DNA of 64,000 bases from Alphaproteobacteria bacterium UBA6324 (GTDB taxonomy: Bacteria; Pseudomonadota; Alphaproteobacteria; CAAGCB01; CAG-977). The position numbers were made by a program, and so were the translations under genes. Under the pieces are notes generated by a model. That model was not told the origin of the DNA. It worked only from the letters and a program-made list of their open reading frames with translations, and ran no database searches. The stretch lies in NCBI GenBank assembly GCA_002439085.1, contig DJSW01000007.1, positions 1 through 64,000 of the forward strand, in the 5' to 3' direction. Positions 31,893-39,904 of the stretch are shown here, in pieces (the stretch's first letter is position 1; each line of letters starts with the position of its first letter).

Positions 31893-33317
31893 ATGGAAAT
31901 ACTGACCGCCGGACAAATGCGCGACGCCGACAAGGAAACCGTTGCAAATATCATGCCGGAATTGCAGCTGATGGAAAACGCGGGGTTCGCCGCCGCGTGT
32001 CAAATCGCGCGCAGATACGGCAAGCGCCCCGTCACCGTTTTGTGCGGCGCGGGCAACAACGGCGGGGACGGGTTCGTCGTCGCCCGATTGTTGCGGCAGC
32101 GCGGCTGGCCCGTCGAAGTCGTTTTCACCGGCGACGAACAAAAAATGACACCCGCCGCGGCCGCAAACGCCAAAAAATTCAAAGGCGCCGTCCGCCCGTT
32201 ATCGCTTCAGAGCCTGAAAAGGGCGGAAAAGGACGGCCGTCTGTTCGTGGACGCCGTTTTCGGCACAGGACTTTGCCGCCCCGTCACGGGCGATATCGCC
32301 GATTTTTTCAACGCGCTGAACGAAACGGCCGCGCCGTGCGTCGCGCTGGACATCCCCGGCGGCGTTTGCGCCGACACGGGCGAAGTGCTGGGAACCGCCC
32401 CGTTCTGCGATATGACGGTCACTTTTTGCCGGCCGAAAATCGGGCATTTTCTCTACCCCGCCAAGGAACGCGTCGGCGATTTGACCGTCTGCCCGATCGG
32501 CATCCCCGACGAAATCGTCGCGCATCAAAATCCGTCCGTTTACGAAAACGCGCCCGATTTGTTTTCCGTACCGGCGGCGACGCCCTATGACAACAAATAT
32601 TCCCGCGGCGCGGTGTTGGTGCGCGCGGGCGAAATGAGCGGAGCCGCCCGATTGGCCGCGGCGGCGGCGCGGCGCGCGGGCGCGGGATGGGTCGGCGTGT
32701 CCTGCGACACTCGATTGCAAAACCTGTTCGCCCTTGACGCGGAAACGGTCGTCCAGCCCGCCGACACCGCCGAAGCGTTCAAAACGCAGTTGAGCGGCCG
32801 CAAAATCTCCGCCACCGTCATCGGTATGGGAATGACGGAAACGCCCCGTGTCAAAGAATTTATGGACATCCTTTCCGCATCCGGAAAACCGTTCGTCGCC
32901 GACGCGGGCGCCCTGCCCTTTATCAAAACCGTCAAAGATCCGTCCCGCGCGATCGTCACGCCGCACGCGGGCGAATTTTGCCGCCTTTTCCCCGACATAG
33001 CCGGAAAAAACAAGTTGGATCAGGCGCGGGCAGCCGCCAAAGCTTTAAATTGCGTCGTCGTGTTAAAGGGTGCGGACACCGTCATCGCCGCCCCCGACGG
33101 CCGCGCGGCGATTAACGCGACAACGGCGTTCAATCTGGCGACGGCGGGCAGCGGCGACGTTTTGGGCGGCATCATCGGCGCGATGCTGGCGAAATCTCTC
33201 CCCCCGTTTGAATCCGCCTGCGCCGGCGTGTGGCTGCATTCCCGCGCCGCCGAATCCGCCGGACGAGAAAACCTGATCGCTTCGGACATTGTTGACGCGC
33301 TGGGCGAAATCCGATGA
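31893..33317 (+). CDS. nnrD: Bifunctional NAD(P)HX epimerase/dehydratase
   Basis: This enzyme repairs NADHX and NADPHX. The 474-residue protein starts at ATG 31893. The N-terminal epimerase domain (YjeF_N) shows GAGNNGGDGFVVARLL. The C-terminal dehydratase has a ribokinase-like fold with LKGADTVIAAPDG and the signature TAGSGDVLGGIIGAML. The fused form is the normal arrangement in bacteria. A TTG start 18 bases upstream is possible. It overlaps the DUF5662 gene by 4 bases. Confidence 0.93.
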   Translation: MEILTAGQMRDADKETVANIMPELQLMENAGFAAACQIARRYGKRPVTVLCGAGNNGGDGFVVARLLRQRGWPVEVVFTGDEQKMTPAAAANAKKFKGAVRPLSLQSLKRAEKDGRLFVDAVFGTGLCRPVTGDIADFFNALNETAAPCVALDIPGGVCADTGEVLGTAPFCDMTVTFCRPKIGHFLYPAKERVGDLTVCPIGIPDEIVAHQNPSVYENAPDLFSVPAATPYDNKYSRGAVLVRAGEMSGAARLAAAAARRAGAGWVGVSCDTRLQNLFALDAETVVQPADTAEAFKTQLSGRKISATVIGMGMTETPRVKEFMDILSASGKPFVADAGALPFIKTVKDPSRAIVTPHAGEFCRLFPDIAGKNKLDQARAAAKALNCVVVLKGADTVIAAPDGRAAINATTAFNLATAGSGDVLGGIIGAMLAKSLPPFESACAGVWLHSRAAESAGRENLIASDIVDALGEIR

Positions 33318-33793
33318 AGTTTTTGTTTTACCTGCTGCGGCACAAATTTTGGGTGTTTTGGTTTTGCGCGCACCACGGAATGATTTGGCGCGGGCTGAAG
33401 CATGATTGCGACAAACTGCGCCCGTCGCTGTTTTTCACATACGCCCGCAACTTCGCGCTGGCCGAAAAACTGCGCGACAAAACGGGGCATTACAGTCCGG
33501 CCGCCGTGCCGGACGAATGCCGGATCGCCCTGCTGAACCATTTTCACCGCGCGCGCCACCATTGGCAACATTGGATTTTACCGTGCGACACGAAAATCGA
33601 ACCGCTGGACATGGGTGAAAACGACGTGCGGGAAATGCTGTGCGATTGGGCGGGCGCGGGACGGACGCAGCGCGGCAAAAACTGGCGGCGCGCCGACGTG
33701 CGCGATTTTTTCATAAAAAACAGGGACAAAATGGTTTTGTCCCCGCGCACGATCGAATTGATTGAAAAAAATCTGGATTCGATGGGATTTTAA
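33314..33793 (+). CDS. DUF5662 family protein
   Basis: The 159-residue protein fits DUF5662: a His-Asp/Cys-Asp pair in LKHDCDKLRPSLFFTYARNFA, a later YSPAAVPDECRIALLNHFHRARHHWQHW, and a basic C-terminal helix. The family is of unknown function, often found in phages and mobile DNA. The last 80 bases (33711-33793) are duplicated with about 85 percent identity at 37430-37514, on the far side of the autotransporter. It is coupled to nnrD (ATGA). Confidence 0.8.
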   Translation: MKFLFYLLRHKFWVFWFCAHHGMIWRGLKHDCDKLRPSLFFTYARNFALAEKLRDKTGHYSPAAVPDECRIALLNHFHRARHHWQHWILPCDTKIEPLDMGENDVREMLCDWAGAGRTQRGKNWRRADVRDFFIKNRDKMVLSPRTIELIEKNLDSMGF

Positions 33794-33818
33794 CAAGTCC
33801 TGCGGTCACACCCGCACA

Positions 33819-33845
33819 AAAGGCGGGGACACGTTCCCCGCCTTT
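33819..33845. terminator. Bidirectional terminator
   Basis: The stem AAAGGCGGGGA/TCCCCGCCTTT with a 5-base loop lies between the convergent DUF5662 and autotransporter genes, with T or A runs on both sides. Confidence 0.8.
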
Positions 33846-33869
33846 ATATTGTGATGCAATATCCGGAAA

Positions 33870-36800
33870 TCAGAAATTCACTTTCAGATTCACCATGCCC
33901 GTGTGATCGGCGTAATCATTTTTAAAACGCCCTTCGTATTTCAGCGACAATTCGCCGCCGCGTCCGAACGCGATCGCCAAACCCGCGCCGGCTTCAACGC
34001 CGAATCTATCCAAAGGATCGCCTTTGACCCGATATTCGGTCAGATCCGGCAAAACAACCGTCCTGTCATCGTTATCCTGATTGAAATCATACGTCGCCGC
34101 CACTTTCAATTCCGGCGTCACCCCGATGGACGGCGCGAAATTCAAATAGTAGTCGTTGGATAGCTTCGCCCCGACAACCCCCGTCCAAGTGTTTTGAATC
34201 GATTTTTTCAACCTCGCCCCAAGCGCGTCGGTATATGCGTTTTGGCGAATGTTCATGAAACGCAAAGCGGCTTCCGGACTGAATATGCCGAAATCATACC
34301 CGACCGCCATTTGCGCGGAAACGGCGTCGGCCGTATAGTTGCTTTCCATTTCAGTCAAACGCGTTTTTTCGTCATATCTGGAATGGCCGTAACCGGCGAC
34401 GGCGTTCACATAGGCTTTGTACGGTTTGTATTCGCCATAAACAAAGTAGGTGTGCGTATCAACGTCGGTCGCAGCGCGCTGCGTCCCGATATCCGTCGAA
34501 GCAAAAGCGTACCCCGCGCCGAATTTAAAGTCGTCCGAAACATTTCCTTCCAACCCCGCCGCAAAGCCGCCGGTATGGGCGTTGAAACCGTCATTTTTAT
34601 CAAGCTTTGCATAGTTCATCATGCCTTGCGCCCAAACGGAAACGCGGCCGGATTCAAAATCGCCGCCCGAACGCCCGCGGTAACGGCGGGAATAATTGCC
34701 GTATCCCGTTCTGCCGCGATAACCGCCGCCCCAATGTTCCGAAAAACCGCCGAAACGGGTTTGAACGACGTTGATGACGGATTTTGCGGCGTTGGAAGCG
34801 GCCGTATTCGCGGATTGCGTCACGTCGGGCGCGACTTCGCGCAAAATCTGCTTTGCCGTTTTTTCATCCGCCTCGTCCAGCAACGTATTGACGCGATCGA
34901 CCGTCTTCCGGACTTTTTTATCAAATTTGGAAAAAAGATCGTCTTCGATATCCAGAACCTTCGACGCGTCGCGTTGCGTTTGCGACACTTTTTCTCCGGC
35001 CTTTTCCAAATCTTCAATGACGGCTTCGGACGCCGTCGCCAACCGCAGAATATATAAATTGCCGCCGTCCCAATCTTGCAAACGTTTGATGTTTTTCGCG
35101 TCCTGCGGATCAAAGTACGTTTTGGAAACGGCATAGCGCGATGTCGAATAATCCCCCAAATTAAATCCCGTTCCGTCCGTAATTTTATACAGCGTCGTCA
35201 CGTCGCGCGAAACGCCCGACATCCCCAGCTTCAACGTCACATTGCTTGCGGACGTATCAACCTTAATGATGGCGGACGTTTTCGCCGCGTCCGTTAAAAT
35301 GGCCGAAATCGTCCCGCCCGTAATGGTATCGGCTTTCAACGTTCCCGCCCCGATGTCCAAAGTTTTTCCGGCGGCGATGGTAATGTCCTTGATCACGGCG
35401 CCATCGGCGAATTTCAACGTGGCAAGCGAATAGTTATCCGCAAAATTCAACGACGCCGTTCCGGATATCGTTCCCCGGATGCGGGCGTTTTCATGCTGAA
35501 AATTGATTTGCGTTTCTGAAAAATCCGCCTGCGCGTTCAACACGCCGCCCAAATTCAACCGTCCGCCGTTTTCAAAATGCAGAACGTTCCCGTCGTTCGA
35601 CCCAACGTTCAAAACCGCGTTTTTGGCAATGTTCAGCGTCGAATTGTCCAATGAAACCGTCCCGCTTCTGGCGGAAACTTCGTTGTTGCCGTTAACGGCG
35701 ACCGTCGAATTGGAAACGGTCAGATTTCCCGATTTGAAACTGTCGTTGATCAATCCCGACGTTCCGTTCATCGTGACAACGGAATTTTGAACCGTCACGT
35801 TTCCGCCCCAATTATCCAAAACGACGTTCATATTGTTGTACGCTTCGTACAATTTTTGTTCCAGATATTTCCAATCCGGCGTTTTCCCGTTGTCCCAAGC
35901 ATCTGTGACGTGCTTCATCAAATTCGTAGCCGTACCCGTTTCCGAATCCGGTAAAAGGAAACCAAAAGAATAAAACGGATCGTCAACGCTGTTCGGCAAA
36001 TCGTCGCGTTTTTTCGTCGTCGCGTCCACTTTTTTCAATTCGGACAGAATGATGCCGACCGAATCCGCGATTTCGGCTTGCGTCAATTTGTTCCGGACGG
36101 CGGAAACATCCTTCCAACAATCTTCAAAGCGGTCAAGCGGGTCGGCATAATCTTTGACCTTGCCGTAATCGGCGGCGGAAATGCTTTCGGCGAAAAGCCC
36201 GATCCCCGCCAACGAATTTCCGTTCAGAACCAAATCGGCGTTATCAAAGTTCGTGCTTGCATCAATCGCCGATTCTGCATTTGAAAACATAAACGCATTA
36301 TATTCTTCGTACAAAATTTTATCGCCGAACAAATGTTTGTTATGCAGATGTGTGAAATTTCCCGCAAACGTGTCTTTGTTCAACGTCGCCTTGCCGGACA
36401 ACGTTCCGACACTTAAATTTGTTTTTGCCAGAGAAATCCCCCTGTCGCCGGAAATGTTCATTTGCCCCGCGTGCAAATCGTGGAAATTCTTGCCGGCTTT
36501 CAAATTTAAAACCGTTTTATTCGAATCAATGTTCAAATCGTTTGCGGTGCCGCTCCACCACCAATCGACGCCGTCAAAATTTCCGCCGGACAAATTTAAA
36601 TTGCTTGTACCGCCCAAAGTGAACGCTCCGCGAAACGTGCCGCCGGTGATTGTCAGATCGCCGACGTTCTTCTTCTCCTCCGTTGTTGGACTATTGCTTG
36701 TAAAAGTCATATCCGTAAAATTCCCGCCGGTGATTTTTAATGAATTGTTGGAATAGATCATGCCATTGTCGAATGTGCCGTCGGTAATCGTCACATCTTT

Positions 36801-37115
36801 GCCGGACAAACTCAAATAAGGTGTTGGCGTTGGATAGTCATAGAATGTTCCGCGGAACGTGCCGCCGGTGATTGTCAATGAATTTTCGGCGGATATCATA
36901 ACGTTGTCGAATGTTCCGCCGGAAACGGTGATGTCGGAGATCGGTTCTTCCGTATCGGCGGGGATTTTTGTGTCCTTGTAAGTGCCGGAGGATATGTCCA
37001 AAGCCCGCGCCGGTGAAACGACCGCAAAAGCCGCCAGATTGATCAAAGCGCATTTAATCAGCACCGCACGATACCGGCGCGCCAAAGTTTTCAAAGTCGT
37101 TTCGGATTGCTTCAT
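33870..37115 (-). CDS. Autotransporter (type Va) with beta-helix passenger
   Basis: The start at 37115 gives 1081 residues (MKQSETTLKTLARRYRAVL) with a signal peptide ending near PARALD (residue about 39). The passenger shows repeated TITGGTF / LSLSGKDVT / DLTITGGTF motifs, typical of right-handed beta-helices, and is rich in Asn, Asp and Gly. The last ~250 residues form the barrel (SVWAQGMMNYAKLD, ending MVNLKVNF with the terminal Phe). An upstream ATG at 37123 is out of frame. A structured RNA (37141-37396) lies in the leader. It is likely an adhesin or surface factor. Confidence 0.92.
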   Translation of the reverse strand: MKQSETTLKTLARRYRAVLIKCALINLAAFAVVSPARALDISSGTYKDTKIPADTEEPISDITVSGGTFDNVMISAENSLTITGGTFRGTFYDYPTPTPYLSLSGKDVTITDGTFDNGMIYSNNSLKITGGNFTDMTFTSNSPTTEEKKNVGDLTITGGTFRGAFTLGGTSNLNLSGGNFDGVDWWWSGTANDLNIDSNKTVLNLKAGKNFHDLHAGQMNISGDRGISLAKTNLSVGTLSGKATLNKDTFAGNFTHLHNKHLFGDKILYEEYNAFMFSNAESAIDASTNFDNADLVLNGNSLAGIGLFAESISAADYGKVKDYADPLDRFEDCWKDVSAVRNKLTQAEIADSVGIILSELKKVDATTKKRDDLPNSVDDPFYSFGFLLPDSETGTATNLMKHVTDAWDNGKTPDWKYLEQKLYEAYNNMNVVLDNWGGNVTVQNSVVTMNGTSGLINDSFKSGNLTVSNSTVAVNGNNEVSARSGTVSLDNSTLNIAKNAVLNVGSNDGNVLHFENGGRLNLGGVLNAQADFSETQINFQHENARIRGTISGTASLNFADNYSLATLKFADGAVIKDITIAAGKTLDIGAGTLKADTITGGTISAILTDAAKTSAIIKVDTSASNVTLKLGMSGVSRDVTTLYKITDGTGFNLGDYSTSRYAVSKTYFDPQDAKNIKRLQDWDGGNLYILRLATASEAVIEDLEKAGEKVSQTQRDASKVLDIEDDLFSKFDKKVRKTVDRVNTLLDEADEKTAKQILREVAPDVTQSANTAASNAAKSVINVVQTRFGGFSEHWGGGYRGRTGYGNYSRRYRGRSGGDFESGRVSVWAQGMMNYAKLDKNDGFNAHTGGFAAGLEGNVSDDFKFGAGYAFASTDIGTQRAATDVDTHTYFVYGEYKPYKAYVNAVAGYGHSRYDEKTRLTEMESNYTADAVSAQMAVGYDFGIFSPEAALRFMNIRQNAYTDALGARLKKSIQNTWTGVVGAKLSNDYYLNFAPSIGVTPELKVAATYDFNQDNDDRTVVLPDLTEYRVKGDPLDRFGVEAGAGLAIAFGRGGELSLKYEGRFKNDYADHTGMVNLKVNF

Positions 37116-37140
37116 TTTCCCATTCCCTTGCACTGTTAAA

Positions 37141-37396
37141 CAAAAACCGCCTTGGTCAGGCGGTCGGGGAGTAGAAAAACCATATAGTATCAAATGATCC
37201 TTTCGGCCTTTAAACGCCCTCCGTTTTTTCAAGGATAGTGACGGAGCGCGTTCTGAACATACGCCAAAAGCTCCCCGACCTCCGGTTAAGAGTTCGGGGA
37301 TATTTTCCGGTTTCACCGTTGGCAAACCGGTTTACGACGCATATCGGCGCCGGATACTATAAGAGGTTTTCTAGGCCTCCGTGCCCGCTAAGACAC
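37141..37396 (-). ncRNA. Structured leader RNA, copy A (putative riboswitch or attenuator)
   Basis: This element is related to 63061-63299. On the minus strand the helices are: gtg/cac around gcgggc (37396-37381), gagg/cctc (37379-37363), ccggttt/aaaccgg (37330-37307), a long-range ggtcggggag/ctccccgacc (37280-37271 with 37171-37162), and a terminator-like ccgcct/aggcgg (37163-37147) followed by five T. Several pairs change in both partners in the second copy, and wobble pairs fit only the minus strand. The invariant loop CGUAUGUUCAGAA is at 37263-37251. It ends 32 bases before the autotransporter start. Confidence 0.7.
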
Positions 37397-37429
37397 AACT
37401 GAAAGGATACACAATGACGGGCATATGTT

Positions 37430-37514
37430 CAATAAAAAAAGCGGAGACAAAACGGTTTTGTCCCCGCGCACAATCGAATTGATTGAAAAAATCCGGATTC
37501 GATCAGGTTTTAAA
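37430..37514 (+). repeat. Duplicated 3' end of DUF5662 gene (direct repeat flank)
   Basis: This stretch repeats 33711-33793, the end of the DUF5662 gene, with about 85 percent identity: acaaaacggttttgtccccg, attgattgaaaaaatccgga and surrounding bases align. It includes a hairpin (GACAAAAcggTTTTGTC). The two copies bracket the autotransporter and its leader RNA, so the ~3.6 kb between them may have been inserted. The fragment has no start and is not a gene. Confidence 0.8.
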
Positions 37515-37704
37515 GCAACTTTTCAAACGCCGATTTTGTCAATTCCTCGACATCTTCGCCCTTGGCGATTTCGGCGATATAGGCGTTGTCGATTTTGAAC
37601 GCGCCGTTTTTAAACGCATACGCCGCCCGCGCGCCGTATTCGGTGTATTCAACCTTGACGGGAACGACCCCGACCTTGAAATAACGTAAAGAAACCTTTT
37701 CCAT
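37510..37704 (-). CDS. Small protein coupled to RelA/SpoT-like gene, 64 residues
   Basis: The protein (MEKVSLRYFKVGVVPVKVEY) begins by overlapping the stop of the upstream gene (TGATG). It ends in the duplicated repeat. Its fold looks beta-rich at first, then a C-terminal helix (AKGEDVEELTKSAFEKLL). Its size and tight coupling to an alarmone-synthetase-fold gene resemble antitoxins of toxSAS modules, although the usual antitoxin families are not recognised. Confidence 0.6.
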   Translation of the reverse strand: MEKVSLRYFKVGVVPVKVEYTEYGARAAYAFKNGAFKIDNAYIAEIAKGEDVEELTKSAFEKLL

Positions 37705-38357
37705 CACCGTCCCCCGACTTTCGCGTTTTTGGCTTTGATCATCAGCGCGGCGGGCTGCTTGTCCTGTTCGATTTTCAGCTTGCGCCCCTTGGTGCGTTTG
37801 TTGAACGACAGCGCCGCGTCCATATACAGCCCCTGACAGATTTTTTCGCGCATGGCGATTTCTTTCTGTTCCGCGACGGTCAACGGCCGGTCTTTGGCTT
37901 CGGCCGTGATGGAACGTATTTTTTCATAATGGCGGTGCGTTTCCTTGTCAGCCTGCGCGAAATCGCTCAGCTGAATCTGCATTTCGACGGCAAAGCCGTT
38001 CTTTTCCGGAAAAATGTATTTCAAATCGCGGTATCCGCGTTCGTTGGGCTTGTCCATACGGTCGGCTTCGCGGATCGGCGTCGTGTATTCCTTGACGGCC
38101 TTTTTGATCGCGTCCACCTGTTCCAGCGAATCGCAGATCAGGCGACAGCGCGCCAGATCCTGCAGCTGCGACACGTCGCCGCGGTATTTCGCGTTCAATT
38201 TTTCTTCGGCGCGTTCGCGGCCTTTCAACGGCGCGGATTTGAATTCGCACCCGAATTGCTTGGCCAGTTTTTCACCGAAAGCGTCCAAAGAGGGCTTTGC
38301 CTCCGCCGCCAGCTTGTACGCTTCGTCCAAAGTTTTGGGAATCTGTCTTTCCACCAT
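37704..38357 (-). CDS. RelA/SpoT-domain protein (divergent nucleotidyltransferase fold)
   Basis: The 217-residue protein has the RelA/SpoT synthetase pattern: KLNAKYRGDVSQLQDLARCRLIC (about 50-75), ending in the strand VEMQIQLSDF. The canonical G-loop Y-x-S-x-H is replaced by RGYRDLKYIF, and the usual D-x-x-G-x-R by DLARCR. The fold may therefore not make (p)ppGpp but another nucleotide, as in toxSAS toxins that modify tRNA or make (pp)pApp. It is followed by a coupled small gene. Confidence 0.75.
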   Translation of the reverse strand: MVERQIPKTLDEAYKLAAEAKPSLDAFGEKLAKQFGCEFKSAPLKGRERAEEKLNAKYRGDVSQLQDLARCRLICDSLEQVDAIKKAVKEYTTPIREADRMDKPNERGYRDLKYIFPEKNGFAVEMQIQLSDFAQADKETHRHYEKIRSITAEAKDRPLTVAEQKEIAMREKICQGLYMDAALSFNKRTKGRKLKIEQDKQPAALMIKAKNAKVGGR

Positions 38358-38435
38358 TTTTTACCGCCTTTCGTTCCGCGGAACCTTTTTCACAGCGGAA
38401 TTATAGCGCGTTTTCACCCGCTTTTCAAGGGGGAG

Positions 38436-39734
38436 TCAGCGTCCGATCCCGACATAGGCGAATCCCTGTTTCACGGCTTCATCCTTGTCCAGCAGATTGC
38501 GCAAATCGACGATCCGCGGCGTTTTCATCACGGATTTCAACCGCGCCAAATCCAGCGATTTGAAATCGACCCATTCGGTCAAAACGGCGACGACATCCGC
38601 GCCCTTTGCCGCGTCATAAGCGTCGGCGGCGTACTTGATTTTATCACCGACCAGCTTTTTGGCGTTGTCCATCGCCTTGGGGTCGAAAGCGGTGATGTCG
38701 GCGTCATGTTTCAACAGCGCGCCGACGATTTCCATCGCGGGGCTTTCGCGGCAATCGTCCGTGCCGCCCTTGAACGCCAATCCCAACACGGCGATTTTCG
38801 GTTTTTCGATATCGGCAACCGCGTTCAAAATCCGTTCCGCCATTTGCGTTTTGCGCGCGTCGTTTTGGCGGATCGTCGTTTCGATCAGCGACATTTCAAC
38901 GCCGTATCCGCGCGCCATGTACGCCATCGCGTTCGTGTCCTTGGGGAAACACGAACCGCCGTATCCCGGGCCGGGGTTCAGAAATTTTGCCCCGATGCGC
39001 GTGTCCATGCCCATGCCTTTGGCGACCTCGAACACGTCCGCGCCCGATTTTTCGCAGAAATTCGCCATTTCGTTGATATAGTTGATCTTCATCGCCAAAA
39101 AAGCGTTCGACGCGTATTTGATCGTTTCCGACGAACGGCGTTTGACGAACAGCATACGCGCGCGATCCCCGAACGGCGCGTACAATTCCCTGATGACGGC
39201 GGCGGCCTTTTCCGTGTTTGCCCCGACGATGATGCGGTCGGGGTTGAAGAAATCATGCACGGCGAAACCCTCGCGCAAAAATTCCGGCAGGGAAACCACG
39301 TCGAAATCGGCGTCGGGGTTGACTTCGCGGATCATTTGTTCAACAGCGTCGCCCGTGCCGACGGGAACGGTCGATTTATTGGCGACGACGGTATATCCCG
39401 TCAGGTATTTCGCCAATTCGCGCGCGGCGGCGTGAATGTATTTCATGTCGGCTTCCTTGGTCACGGGATGCGGCGGCGTGCCAACGGCCAGAATGACGAC
39501 ATCGGCGTTTTCCACGCCCTCTTTCATATCGGAAGTGAATTTCAATTTTCCGGAAGCGGCGTTTTTATGGAACAAATCCTCCAACCCGTCCTCGAACAAA
39601 GTGATTTTTCCGGCGCGCAGGGCGTCGATCTTTTCCTTGATCGCGTCAATGCAAACGACATCGTGTCCCAATTCGGCCAAACCGACACCAGTCGGCAATC
39701 CGACATACCCCGTCCCGACAATTCCGATTTTCAT
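38436..39734 (-). CDS. ugd: UDP-glucose 6-dehydrogenase
   Basis: It oxidises UDP-glucose to UDP-glucuronate for capsule or exopolysaccharide. The 432-residue protein starts with the Rossmann motif GIVGTGYVGLPTGVGLAELGH and has the catalytic cysteine in PGYGGSCFPKDTNA. The middle contains KSTVPVGTGDAVE and the C-terminal domain FKGGTDDCRESPAMEIV. Length fits the family at about 430-440. It stands alone on its strand, with a divergent promoter shared with the DUF4139 gene. Confidence 0.95.
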   Translation of the reverse strand: MKIGIVGTGYVGLPTGVGLAELGHDVVCIDAIKEKIDALRAGKITLFEDGLEDLFHKNAASGKLKFTSDMKEGVENADVVILAVGTPPHPVTKEADMKYIHAAARELAKYLTGYTVVANKSTVPVGTGDAVEQMIREVNPDADFDVVSLPEFLREGFAVHDFFNPDRIIVGANTEKAAAVIRELYAPFGDRARMLFVKRRSSETIKYASNAFLAMKINYINEMANFCEKSGADVFEVAKGMGMDTRIGAKFLNPGPGYGGSCFPKDTNAMAYMARGYGVEMSLIETTIRQNDARKTQMAERILNAVADIEKPKIAVLGLAFKGGTDDCRESPAMEIVGALLKHDADITAFDPKAMDNAKKLVGDKIKYAADAYDAAKGADVVAVLTEWVDFKSLDLARLKSVMKTPRIVDLRNLLDKDEAVKQGFAYVGIGR

Positions 39735-39904
39735 GAAACAATCCTTATGACAAGTGATCCTTTTAGGGTTGTTATACTTTTTTCCATGCCGTCGTGCAAA
39801 CCTTTTTCTGTCCGTCCGCGCGCCGCGGCGGGAAAGATAACGCTTGCGCCCGCGCGCCCGCGCTTTTAAAATAAAGGAAATTCAAACTTTAACGGAGAAT
39901 TGCC

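Noticed and set aside
37141..37396. The structured RNA as RNase P RNA, tmRNA, 6S RNA or SRP RNA
   Set aside because: The typical landmarks (for example GAGGAAAGUCCGGGC of RNase P or the tmRNA tag frame) are absent. Two copies in front of genes with terminator hairpins do not fit a single-copy housekeeping RNA.
37929..39869. A 646-codon open frame on the plus strand
   Set aside because: It is antisense to the RelA/SpoT-like and ugd genes, which have clear motifs; its product is Arg/Phe/His-rich with no domain. Codon structure of the real genes explains it.
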